NCBI GenBank assembly: GCA_902760595.1
Contig: CACWHI010000001.1
Span: 60,963 to 124,962, forward strand
DNA length: 64,000 nt
Origin: an uncultured Eubacteriales bacterium
Lineage (GTDB): Bacteria; Bacillota; Clostridia; Christensenellales; Aristaeellaceae
Reading direction: 5' to 3'
Positions 32,101 to 38,622 of the stretch are shown here, in pieces. Both the position numbers and the translations under genes were made by a program. The number at the start of each line of letters is the position of its first letter. Position 1 is the first letter of the stretch. A model generated the notes under the pieces. That model was not told where the DNA came from and searched no databases. It worked only from the letters and a program-made list of their open reading frames with translations.

Positions 32101-34066
32101 CTTCGCAGGTAAAGCCGTCGGGGACGCCTTTGACAATCACGGTGGAGCGCTTCAGCGCTTTGCCGTCGTAGGTTTTCTTGGCGGAGGCGGGCGTCAGTGT
32201 GATGTGGGCGGTGTTCGGCGTCACGGTCAGCGCGCCGAGCTCCTCCGAGATGACGTAGTTGTTCGGATCGACGCCGCCCCATTGGATTTCGTAGGTGTTG
32301 AGGCTCTCGCCGACGGGCGTCTGCGCGCCGGTGGCGGTGATGGTGATGTTTTCATCCAGGCGGACGGGGGTGTAGTGCGCCTCCTCGCCGTTCAGCGCGC
32401 GGCCGTTGTAATTGGTGACGTCCGTGTCGATGGTGATGCGCACGTTGGTGCTGTTCAGCATCAGCCGGTCGGCGGCGGCTTCGTCGATCCGCAGGTCGTC
32501 CTTGACGGCTGTGGCCTGGCTGACAGCGGTCAGCGCGCCGATCCTGCCGCGGATGACGTCTTCGTTCCAGCCGGTGTCCGCGCAGGCCTGGGCAAGCAGG
32601 CCGGGGTTGGCGGCGTACAGCCGCAGCAGATCCTCCGGGATCTCGGCTTCGGTAATGTTATCGATCCTGAATTCAATGCTCTGTTCCCCGTCGGCGTTGG
32701 AGAGGAGCACCGACAGCTTCTGGCCGGCATAGAGCTGCAGCTCGCGGGTTTCGCCGGTCAGCGGATTGGTGCCATGGGTCCAGATGACGCCGCTGACGCC
32801 GTACAACGTCTGGCTGCCCGCCGCTTCGGTGACCACGTAGGAGGCGTTCCGCCAGCGCGGCGCGTTGCGCTCGTAGCCCGGATAGGTGATCAGCTTCGCG
32901 TCCGGCTCGGTGAGCGGCGTACCGTCATACTCCTTGGCAGCGCTGGCGGTCCATGCGGTCAGCGGCGCGGGATCGACGGTCAGCCGGCCGTCCACCTTGT
33001 CGATGTGGGGAAAATGGGCGGTGACGTTCTCGCCCTGGGCGTTGTAGATCGCATAGCCGGCGATGTGGTTCACGCCGGTGCCCGCGTCGGTCTGGCTGCC
33101 GTTGGCGGAAACGCGGATGCCGAAGTCTGCGGGGAGCCCGTAAACCAGCACGTCCGAGGGACGCGTCAGGGGCTGGCCGTCGTACAGCTTGCTGGCGCTC
33201 TGGGCCACCAGCGTCACCGTGCCGTTCCATTGCCAGTCTCCGTCCGCCGCGTAGGGGTTCTCCTGCTGCGCGGGCTCGCCCGTGTTGATGAGCACGGGGC
33301 TGGCATCATTGACGCGGTTCCTCAGGGCTTCGTCGGCTTCGATCTCGGCATTCACATAAGCGGGCAGGTCCGCCGCCGTCATATCCGTCAGGGCCGGAGC
33401 GGCCTCGATCAGGCCGTCCTCGTCCGGGTCGATGAGGGTGGCTTTCTGGCCGGCAGAGACGTCAAGCCGTCGCTGCGTCCCAGAGTCATCCCGGTAGGAG
33501 AGCTGCGCGACGCCTTCCAGCACGCCCAGCGTGGTGATCTGTCCGCCGGCAGACTGCTTCGCGTTCAGCACTTCCGTCAGCTGTCCGGACGGAGCGCCTT
33601 CCGCCAGTGCCGACTGCTCAGGATCCTCCCCGACGCTGACGAAAACGATGGTGCCGCGGATGCCGACCACCATGGTAGAGGTCTGGATGTCCAGGCTCTC
33701 GTTTTCATTCAGCTTTTCCTGGACGTCCAAAAGCAGACTGCCCTGGGTGAGCTTCATTACCAGGGAGTTGGCGTTCTTCGCGAACTCCACCCGGCTTTCA
33801 GCGTCCAGCGTCAGGATCTTGCTGCTGTCCAGGCTGACGGCGGCATAGCTCTCCGGGCCGGTCTTCATGGATTCCCCACTGTTGAAGCGCGCGTTTTCCA
33901 TGATGAAGCGAGGCTTGCCGGAAGCGTCTTCAATCTCCACTGTGCCCGAATAGCGCAGCAGGCGCATGGTGATCGCGCTGTAGCTTTCCGCGGCACCGGT
34001 CCCGTATAAGGCGCATGTCAGGATCACAAGAAGAATCATGATCCGGGTGAGTAGTTTCGCGTTCAT
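29174..34066 (-). CDS. Exported FecR-domain protein with about 15 MBG-like repeats
   Basis: 1,630 residues. Signal peptide 1-26 (ILLVILTCALYGTGAA-ESYS). A FecR-like domain spans about 30-150: GTVEIEDASGKP, LTQGSLLLDVQEKLNENES, TMVVGIRGTIVFVSVG. From about residue 270 to the end run some fifteen MBG-type beta modules of about 80-90 residues, each opening with a variant of SASKxYDGTPLT (LYDGQPLT, EYDGTPLT, TYDGKALK, GYDGTPLT, VYDGYPAV, TYDGTALT, AYDGTALT, VFDGTALT and so on) and closing with GTLTVT. Two are degenerate (MRYRPWDC; YKYDGNTHY). The end is an acidic Pro-rich tail without LPXTG or membrane anchor. Start 34066 chosen for GGAAGG 8 bases upstream and the signal peptide. Likely a surface or secreted filamentous protein; ligand unknown. 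Confidence 0.87.
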   Translation of the reverse strand: MNAKLLTRIMILLVILTCALYGTGAAESYSAITMRLLRYSGTVEIEDASGKPRFIMENARFNSGESMKTGPESYAAVSLDSSKILTLDAESRVEFAKNANSLVMKLTQGSLLLDVQEKLNENESLDIQTSTMVVGIRGTIVFVSVGEDPEQSALAEGAPSGQLTEVLNAKQSAGGQITTLGVLEGVAQLSYRDDSGTQRRLDVSAGQKATLIDPDEDGLIEAAPALTDMTAADLPAYVNAEIEADEALRNRVNDASPVLINTGEPAQQENPYAADGDWQWNGTVTLVAQSASKLYDGQPLTRPSDVLVYGLPADFGIRVSANGSQTDAGTGVNHIAGYAIYNAQGENVTAHFPHIDKVDGRLTVDPAPLTAWTASAAKEYDGTPLTEPDAKLITYPGYERNAPRWRNASYVVTEAAGSQTLYGVSGVIWTHGTNPLTGETRELQLYAGQKLSVLLSNADGEQSIEFRIDNITEAEIPEDLLRLYAANPGLLAQACADTGWNEDVIRGRIGALTAVSQATAVKDDLRIDEAAADRLMLNSTNVRITIDTDVTNYNGRALNGEEAHYTPVRLDENITITATGAQTPVGESLNTYEIQWGGVDPNNYVISEELGALTVTPNTAHITLTPASAKKTYDGKALKRSTVIVKGVPDGFTCEAKAEGSRKDAGSTNNTVGSYAIYNADGEDVTAFFSNIDTRIGHLTVSKAPLNVVTSSASKGYDGTPLTSPEAEIDGLVNKEKATVTATGSITGVGTTENTYSIDWDTAKKNNYTITEELGLLEIIAYDTPITVTSGDGSMRYRPWDCVVTNSEYTVEGLPDGFSLTANITGEQAWEVGSSPNTIESYTISDSAGKDVTAYFTNVTLVPGTLTINKAILEIWSDNVAKVYDGYPAVSTIHWTGIYGMDNAQHGVSITHASSQTDVGTSDDSFNVYWNYPELEGLYEIQTRPGKLTVTPAEITVTTGSAEKTYDGTALTNAVASVKGGVYGQPIEVTVTGSITDAGEAVNTYTIDWGSYAKSSNYTVTEVLGTLKVTPATVTVKTGSAAKAYDGTALTSDEASITGLAGADTGKVTVTATGTIAEVGTTDNTYDISWGSASQANYTLAEDLGKLTVTANDTPITLTASSETKVFDGTALTATVTASGLPTGFTCTAEAGGGQTNVGSSESTVAGYTITHTASGKDATANFTNITTVNGTLSVTPLSLEVYVEGSYKYDGNTHYGTAKVNGAPRTITQQNEKTWRVQFPWGDVLSVQSSGGYSNVGVFSSGAELSMVSGSMDNYIFHMPGSDIIINPNDTAITFTAGSASRQYDGTALSTTEYTVTGLPAGFTHSATVTGFRTAAGTEDSIISAYHIYDRNGDNVATNFSNVSTVKGTLTVTPRALTITSGSATKAYDGTALTNPEYTVDGLAGSDGINVAVTGSLTAVGSAENSFAYTLEPDPANYTITTKPGTLTVTSNTAAITLTAGSAGKTYDGTPLTAGDVSVSGLPGGFTCSASASGSQTDAGTSANTVSSYTILDSSSNNVTAYFSNIRTVDGELTVSRASATVTTGSAVMPYDGSELTNATATITGLVNGETATVTATGKITSIGKVKNTYSITWGTAKPGNYTLTENLGELEVYDPDPDTSEPPSTEEP

Positions 34067-34150
34067 GGGCTGATCCTTCCTTTCTGTCCGGCCGCTTCGC
34101 CGGAGGGGCTTCATCTGATGAATCTCTTTCCAGCACCAAATCCTTTTCAC

Positions 34151-34179
34151 ATTATACCAGACGCAGGCGTTCCGCGCAA
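34151..34179 (-). promoter_or_regulatory. Promoter for the FecR-repeat gene
   Basis: Minus strand: TTGCGC (34174-34179), 17-base spacer, consensus TATAAT (34151-34156), giving a leader of about 80 bases before the ATG at 34066. Confidence 0.6.
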
Positions 34180-34212
34180 TAAGGCCGTGAAAATATCCGC
34201 CACAAATGACGG

Positions 34213-34247
34213 CCGGGGCTGCTGACGATGATGCGCAACAGCCCCGG
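34213..34247 (-). terminator. Hairpin after the OhrR-peroxidase operon
   Basis: Arms CCGGGGCTG (34213-34221) and CAGCCCCGG (34239-34247), a perfect 9-bp GC-rich pair with a 17-base loop, 24 bases past the stop of the small orphan gene. The T run on the minus strand is weak (CCGTCATTTG). Confidence 0.5.
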
Positions 34248-34270
34248 GGGTTTGATGAATACTTGTTCAA

Positions 34271-34441
34271 TTATGCCTCGGCTTCCGCCTGCTGTGGAAT
34301 ACGCTGGCTGTTCAGGTAATTCTGCAGGCTCCCGCGGTAGCGGACGCTGGGATCGAATTTGCCGGGACCCTCCTCGCCGCCGAAGGCGAAGGGCTGGCTG
34401 TAAAAGCCGTCTTTCCTGAACTTGACCGCTTTGATTTCCAT
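34271..34441 (-). CDS. 56-residue protein of unknown function in the peroxidase operon
   Basis: A small gene supported by an AGGAGG site 8 bases before its ATG and by its position 15 bases after the glutathione peroxidase stop. The product starts MEIKAVKFRKDGFYSQPFAF and is basic and aromatic at the front, Gly-rich in the middle (FGGEEGPGKFDPSVRYRG) and Gln/Ala-rich at the end (IPQQAEAEA). No signal peptide, membrane helix, or cysteine. I do not recognise the family. Operon context suggests a link to the peroxide response, but that is inference only. Confidence 0.72.
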   Translation of the reverse strand: MEIKAVKFRKDGFYSQPFAFGGEEGPGKFDPSVRYRGSLQNYLNSQRIPQQAEAEA

Positions 34442-34456
34442 GCTTATATCCTCCTG

Positions 34457-34996
34457 TTACAGCAGCGCCTTGACACAGGCCTCCACGTCCGCCATGTCGG
34501 CTGTGGGCTCGAAGCGGGCGACCACGTTGCCGGAGCGGTCGATGATGAACTTGGTGAAGTTCCACTTGATATCCGGCTTCTTGTCCCAGTCTGGATCCGC
34601 CTTGGCGAACATGCCTTCAAGAAGCGCCTTGTAGGGATGCTCGTTGAAGCCCTCGAACCCCTTCTGGGACTTCAGCCAGGTGTACAGCGGCAGCTCGTTC
34701 GCGCCGTTCACGTCGGACTTCTTCATCTGGGGGAAGGTGGTGTTGAAGTGCATGGTGCAGAACTCATGGATCTCATCGTCGGTCCCGGGCGCCTGGCCGC
34801 CGAACTGGTTGCAGGGGATGTCCAGGATCTCGAGACCCTGGTCGTGATAATCCTTATACAGCTGTTCGATCGGGGCGTACTGAGGCGTAAAGCCGCAGCC
34901 GGTGGCGGTGTTCACCACCATGATGACCTTGCCTTTGTAGTCCGCTAAGTTCAGCTGTTCGCCCTTGCCCGTGGTGATCGTGTAATCATAGATCAT
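34457..34996 (-). CDS. Glutathione peroxidase-like thiol peroxidase
   Basis: Reduces hydrogen peroxide or organic hydroperoxides in the cytosol. In bacteria of this kind, thioredoxin rather than glutathione is the usual reductant. 179 residues. The active-site cysteine is in VNTATGCGFTPQY (near residue 34), with LDIPCNQFGGQAPG and IKWNFTKFIIDRSG supplying the Gln and Trp of the catalytic triad. The cysteine is TGC, so this is not a selenoprotein. It overlaps the OhrR-type regulator upstream by ATGA, which fits control by that peroxide sensor. Confidence 0.95.
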   Translation of the reverse strand: MIYDYTITTGKGEQLNLADYKGKVIMVVNTATGCGFTPQYAPIEQLYKDYHDQGLEILDIPCNQFGGQAPGTDDEIHEFCTMHFNTTFPQMKKSDVNGANELPLYTWLKSQKGFEGFNEHPYKALLEGMFAKADPDWDKKPDIKWNFTKFIIDRSGNVVARFEPTADMADVEACVKALL

Positions 34997-35454
34997 ACAT
35001 CTTCCTCCATTCCGTGTAATGCCTTGTCAAGCAGCCTCTTCAGCTGCATCAGCTCGTCCGGTTCCAGCGGGAGGCAGCCCTGCATAGCGCGGGGCACGGC
35101 CAGCGCCCGCTCCTTCAGCGCCTCGCCCTCTTCTGTCAGGGACAGGAACAGGGTCCTTTCGTCATGATCCGGCCGGACCCGCTGAATATAGCCCAGCCGA
35201 TCCAGCCTCTTCAGGAGCGGAGCCAGCGTGCCGGAATCCAGGCACACCTTCCTGCCCAGCTCGCGCTCCGTCATTCCGCCATATTCCCACAGCGCCATCA
35301 TGACCACATACTGCGTGTAGGTCAGGTTCAGGGCTTCCAGCGGCTTGCGGTACCGCCGGATCACCTCTTTTGCGCAGGCGTACAGGGGAAAGCACAGCTG
35401 GTTGTCCAATCGGATGCTCTCATAGCTTTGAGCGGCTTGCTCGGCTGATGTCAT
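34993..35454 (-). CDS. MarR-family regulator, OhrR-like peroxide sensor
   Basis: Winged-helix repressor of 153 residues. The N-terminal LDNQLCFPLYACAKEVIRRY holds a cysteine in the position of the OhrR reactive Cys (DNQLCF is the hallmark). Then come the DNA-binding helices (ERELGRKVCLDSGTLAPLLKRLD) and the wing RPDHDERTLFLSLTEEG. Known OhrR proteins are oxidised at that Cys by organic hydroperoxides and release their operon. The gene overlaps the peroxidase gene by 4 bases, so self-regulation of the pair is likely. Confidence 0.9.
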   Translation of the reverse strand: MTSAEQAAQSYESIRLDNQLCFPLYACAKEVIRRYRKPLEALNLTYTQYVVMMALWEYGGMTERELGRKVCLDSGTLAPLLKRLDRLGYIQRVRPDHDERTLFLSLTEEGEALKERALAVPRAMQGCLPLEPDELMQLKRLLDKALHGMEEDV

Positions 35455-35520
35455 ACGTCGTAATATCCTCTCAATATGGCGATGGAGCTGCCGCTCCTTG
35501 GGACAGCCCCTGACTGACGA

Positions 35521-35922
35521 TCAGAACCGGACCGTCTCGGGCGCTTCCGTGAAGGAAGAGAAGGTCGCGGTCGCGTTTTTGAAGTACAGCATCTGCATAT
35601 TGCCGTCGTCCGCGCTGTACATGGCCTTCAGACTGGGCATCTTTTCCAGCATGGCCACCTTGACGTCCCGGGAATCGTCGTTCACCAGCTCGCCCGCGAC
35701 GCGGAGCCATTTGCCGTCCTTGAAGGCGCACACTTCGACCTTGGGGTTGGCGGCGATCTGTTTGGAGACGGCCTTGACCTTGCCGGTCTCAATGTAGAGC
35801 CTGCCGCCGCAGAGTAGCACGGTCCCGAAGGGACGAACACGCGGCTGATCCCTCTCGACCGTCGCGAGATAGTAGGTTCCCGCTTCGCTCAGAAACTGAC
35901 ATACTTTTTCGATGCTTTCCAT
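35521..35922 (-). CDS. Pyridoxamine 5'-phosphate oxidase-family (FMN-binding split barrel) protein
   Basis: 133-residue flavin-binding protein of the PPOX-like split-barrel class, related to putative FMN or F420-type reductases. Motifs are TYYLATVERDQPRVRPFGTV, LYIETGKVKAVSKQIAANPKVEVC and WLRVAGELV. Substrate unknown. GAGGAGG lies ahead of the ATG, and the promoter at 35989-36016 precedes it. Nearness to the OhrR-peroxidase genes suggests a stress role, but it has its own promoter. Confidence 0.88.
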   Translation of the reverse strand: MESIEKVCQFLSEAGTYYLATVERDQPRVRPFGTVLLCGGRLYIETGKVKAVSKQIAANPKVEVCAFKDGKWLRVAGELVNDDSRDVKVAMLEKMPSLKAMYSADDGNMQMLYFKNATATFSSFTEAPETVRF

Positions 35923-35967
35923 ACTTGCTTCCTCCTCACTGCTTGTTTCTGGACGCGCGCGCTTTAA

Positions 35968-35977
35968 TTGCGCGCAA
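35968..35977. promoter_or_regulatory. Palindrome in the PPOX leader, possible operator
   Basis: TTGCGCGCAA is a perfect 10-base palindrome, flanked by GCGCGCGC 9 bases away (35956-35963). It lies between the promoter -10 box and the ATG of the PPOX gene, where a repressor could block transcription. No protein can be assigned to it. Confidence 0.35.
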
Positions 35978-35988
35978 CCATAATCCCT

Positions 35989-36016
35989 ATTATACTCAAC
36001 CCGGGAGACCTTTCAA
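35989..36016 (-). promoter_or_regulatory. Promoter for the PPOX gene
   Basis: Minus strand: TTGAAA (36011-36016), 16-base spacer, TATAAT (35989-35994), 67 bases upstream of the ATG. Confidence 0.6.
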
Positions 36017-36038
36017 TATGCAAATCGGCATAAAAGTA

Positions 36039-36254
36039 TCAAATCGAGAGAAATACATTAAAGTTTCTCATGGAGCAGCTTGAAAAAAACTCCCGGCCGT
36101 CGTCTTCGGTCCGGGAGATTCTTTTGCGGTTATAGACTTTTTTACTCTCGACCTTTCTGGTCACGGGGGAGAAGGTCCAGGTGATCCTCTTCTTCGCCGC
36201 CAGCTTCTTCTTTGCTTTCTTGCTCAGCTTTTCCCTGGGGATGAATCGCTCCAT
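36039..36254 (-). CDS. Small basic conserved protein (PREKLSKKA type)
   Basis: 71-residue Lys/Arg-rich protein beginning MERFIPREKLSKKAKKKLAA and continuing TWTFSPVTRKVESKKVYNRK. I recognise this as a short family seen widely in gut Firmicutes; its role is unknown, though the basic charge suggests nucleic acid contact. Start 36254 chosen for AAAGGA about 9 bases upstream; an ATG 21 bases earlier has no good site. A promoter at 36296-36325 precedes it. Confidence 0.7.
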   Translation of the reverse strand: MERFIPREKLSKKAKKKLAAKKRITWTFSPVTRKVESKKVYNRKRISRTEDDGREFFSSCSMRNFNVFLSI

Positions 36255-36295
36255 CTGAATCGCTTCCTTTCTCAAATGCGGGATCTTCCTTTGAC

Positions 36296-36325
36296 ATCAT
36301 AACACAAGGGACCGGATTCGCGCAA
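36296..36325 (-). promoter_or_regulatory. Promoter for the small basic protein
   Basis: Minus strand: TTGCGC (36320-36325), 18-base spacer, TATGAT (36296-36301), 42 bases before the ATG at 36254. Divergent from the sdaA promoter, with 15 bases between the two -35 boxes. Confidence 0.5.
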
Positions 36326-36340
36326 TCATCTTTCAACGGA

Positions 36341-36370
36341 TTGCCAATGCGCGCAGAGCGGTGATATAAT
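36341..36370 (+). promoter_or_regulatory. Promoter for sdaA
   Basis: TTGCCA (36341-36346), 18-base spacer and consensus TATAAT (36365-36370), 50 bases upstream of the GTG start codon. Confidence 0.68.
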
Positions 36371-36419
36371 ACAGGACGCAAGCCCATGGATTGGTCATGA
36401 ATGACAGAGAGGCAGTACT

Positions 36420-37649
36420 GTGAAAACCATTAAGAGCGTTTACAAGATCGGCAACGGGCCGTCCAGCTCCCATACCGTCGGCCCGTTTCACGCAGCGGAG
36501 ATCTTCGGCCAGCGCTGGCCCGGAGCGGATCATTTCAGGGTCACGCTGTTTGGCTCCCTGGCCTTTACCGGCGAGGGCCACGGAACAGGCAAGGCGATAC
36601 TTTCCGCTCTGCCCGGAGCCCAGGTGGTGTTCAACCGGGAAGAGCAGGACCTGCCGCACCCCAACACGATGCTGTTCGAAGCGTTCAGGGACGGCAGGCT
36701 CATCGGCTCCAGCCGCATATTCAGCATCGGCGGCGGTTCCATCCGCATCGACGGAGAAATGTCGGAGGATGAGCTGGAGGTCTATCCCCAACGGAACTTC
36801 ACAGAGATCCTGCAGGCCTGCAAGCAAGGGGGGATCAGCCTGGCGCAGTTCGTCTGCCGCATGGAGGACGACCGCCTGAAGGAATATTTAGCGAAAGTCT
36901 GGGAAGCGATGAAGGACTCGATCCGGCGCGGCCTCGATGCCGAAGGCACGCTTCCCGGCGGGCTGGGCGTGGCGCGGAAGGCCAAGCTGCTGCTCAAAAA
37001 GCGTTGCTATAACGAGAGCGCCGACGTCACCATGAACCGGGTCATCGCGGCTTATTCCTACGCGGTCAGCGAGGAGAACGCCGACGAGCATATCGTGGTC
37101 ACGGCACCCACCTGCGGCAGCTGCGGGGTGCTCCCCTCGGTACTGTATTACATGCAGACGGACCGCGGCTTCCCGGAGGAAGAGATCCTGGACGCGCTGG
37201 CGGTGGCGGGCATGATCGGCAACGTGATCCGAACCAACGCCTCCATCTCCGGCGCGGAGTGCGGCTGCCAGGCGGAGATCGGCAGTGCCTGCTCCATGAC
37301 CGCGGCGGCGCTCGCGTCGCTGTACGGCCTGAATATCGACCAGATCGAATACGCGGCTGAGATCGCCATGGAGCACAACCTGGGCCTGACCTGCGACCCG
37401 GTGAAGGGCCTGGTGCAGATCCCCTGTATCGAGCGCAACGCCGTCGCCGCCATGAGGGCTATCAGCTCCGTCAACCTGTCGCGCTTCCTGTACTCGACGC
37501 GGAAGATCTCCTTCGACGAGGTGGTCGCCACCATGTACCGCACAGGCAGGGATATGGATGAGAAGTACCGCGAGACCTCCCACGGGGGCCTTGCCCAGAT
37601 CTATCAAGACGCGGACCCGGCAAGGGAAAACTATTACTCCGGCAATTAA
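36420..37649 (+). CDS. sdaA: L-serine dehydratase, iron-sulfur type, single chain
   Basis: Deaminates L-serine to pyruvate using an oxygen-sensitive 4Fe-4S cluster. 409 residues with the beta domain first (GNGPSSSHTVGPFHAAEIF, residues 12-30) and the alpha domain after about 160. Cluster cysteines are in TAPTCGSCGVLPS and SGAECGCQAEIGSACSM. The single-chain order is that of the E. coli enzyme, whereas many Clostridia use two subunits. The start is GTG with GAGAGG 8 bases upstream and an in-frame stop not far before it. The C-terminus SHGGLAQIYQDADPARENYYSGN ends inside the left arm of an inverted repeat, so its last residues may have been supplied by an insertion. Confidence 0.94.
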   Translation: MKTIKSVYKIGNGPSSSHTVGPFHAAEIFGQRWPGADHFRVTLFGSLAFTGEGHGTGKAILSALPGAQVVFNREEQDLPHPNTMLFEAFRDGRLIGSSRIFSIGGGSIRIDGEMSEDELEVYPQRNFTEILQACKQGGISLAQFVCRMEDDRLKEYLAKVWEAMKDSIRRGLDAEGTLPGGLGVARKAKLLLKKRCYNESADVTMNRVIAAYSYAVSEENADEHIVVTAPTCGSCGVLPSVLYYMQTDRGFPEEEILDALAVAGMIGNVIRTNASISGAECGCQAEIGSACSMTAAALASLYGLNIDQIEYAAEIAMEHNLGLTCDPVKGLVQIPCIERNAVAAMRAISSVNLSRFLYSTRKISFDEVVATMYRTGRDMDEKYRETSHGGLAQIYQDADPARENYYSGN

Positions 37650-37797
37650 ACGTTTGCAGAAAGATGCGCCGTGCAAAGTGCTGGATTGCGCGGAGGAGGA
37701 AGGCGATGCCGCAGCATCGGCGACTGACGACGACAAAGCAGCCAGCGCTTTGAACAAACAGATTTCGGAAATGTTTCGTTGCCGGAGTAATAATTCC
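37624..37797. repeat. MITE-like inverted repeat at the 3' end of sdaA
   Basis: A perfect 14-bp inverted pair, TATTACTCCGGCAA (37632-37645) and TTGCCGGAGTAATA (37779-37792), extends outward (GGGAA) and inward (AAAC-TTT) with mismatches. An inner pair, CAAAGTGCTGG (37674-37684) and CCAGCGCTTTG (37742-37752), is nested inside. The whole ~174-bp block can fold into one long hairpin. No transposase is present. It could be a miniature transposable element, or a structured 3' UTR or terminator; the inner loop contains no convincing gene. Confidence 0.62.
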
Positions 37798-37905
37798 CGG
37801 ATCTGGCTGACCGGATGATTTCTCTTTGCTCTTTTCTTGACAATCACAGGGTTAGCCGATATGATATCTGGGCATTGCTTTGTGGATCGAGGAGGAGGAT
37901 TTTCC

Positions 37906-38622
37906 ATGAAACCTTTGATCGGACTGACGCCGTCTGTCAGTGATAATAAAAAGCAGAACGTTCAGAACCGCGATTACGCGGACGCCGTGTACCGCAGCGG
38001 GGCGCTGCCGGTGATCCTGCCGCTGACGGTCGACCGCCAGGCGCTGGACGGTCTGTTCGAGCGGCTGGACGGCATCGTATTCACGGGCGGTGCTGATCTG
38101 ACGCCCTCCCTGTACGGGCAGGAGAAAAAGGCCGTTTGCGGGGAAACGGAGCCGCTGCGCGACGAGATGGAAATGTATCTCCTGCGCCGCTGTATCGCTG
38201 AGAAAAAGCCCATGCTGGCGATCTGCCGGGGCTTCGAGCTGCTGAACGTGGCGTTCGGCGGGACCCTGTACCAGGATATTGAAACGGAGCGCTTTGGCTC
38301 GCTCGTCCACCCCTGCTATGACCGGCCTGCGGATCAGGTGCACGGGGTGCGCGTTGAACCGGGTACCGCCCTTAGAAACATAGAAGGCGCTGACGAATTG
38401 CGCGTCAATTCGCGGCATCATCAGGGCGTGTGTCAGGTCGGCGGAGGCCTGAAGGTATCCGCTTACGCGACGGACGGACTGGTGGAAGGGCTCGAATGGC
38501 CGGAGCATCCCTTTGCCATCGGGATACAGTGGCATCCCGAAACGCTGTCGACCTACGCGCCGGAAGCGCAAAGCCTGTTTAACGCGCTCATAGACGCGGC
38601 CGGACGGAGGCAGGGAGAATGA
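37906..38622 (+). CDS. Gamma-glutamyl-GABA hydrolase-like class I amidotransferase (peptidase C26)
   Basis: 238-residue cytosolic hydrolase of the PuuD-like branch of the glutamine amidotransferase fold. The nucleophile is in LAICRGFELLNV, with GGADLTPSLYG upstream and the His/Glu pair in IGIQWHPE, completing the triad. Characterised relatives cleave gamma-glutamyl-GABA in putrescine degradation, but no other gene of that route is nearby, so the substrate is open. Start chosen at 37906 for GAGGAGGAGG 9 bases upstream. It overlaps the phosphoesterase gene downstream by ATGA. Confidence 0.88.
   Translation: MKPLIGLTPSVSDNKKQNVQNRDYADAVYRSGALPVILPLTVDRQALDGLFERLDGIVFTGGADLTPSLYGQEKKAVCGETEPLRDEMEMYLLRRCIAEKKPMLAICRGFELLNVAFGGTLYQDIETERFGSLVHPCYDRPADQVHGVRVEPGTALRNIEGADELRVNSRHHQGVCQVGGGLKVSAYATDGLVEGLEWPEHPFAIGIQWHPETLSTYAPEAQSLFNALIDAAGRRQGE

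Noticed and set aside
34152..34565. 137-residue minus-strand frame over the end of the peroxidase operon
   Set aside because: It overlaps the peroxidase and the 56-residue gene in another frame and lacks a ribosome site.
34457..34996. Selenocysteine glutathione peroxidase
   Set aside because: The active-site codon is TGC (Cys), and no SECIS is needed or visible.
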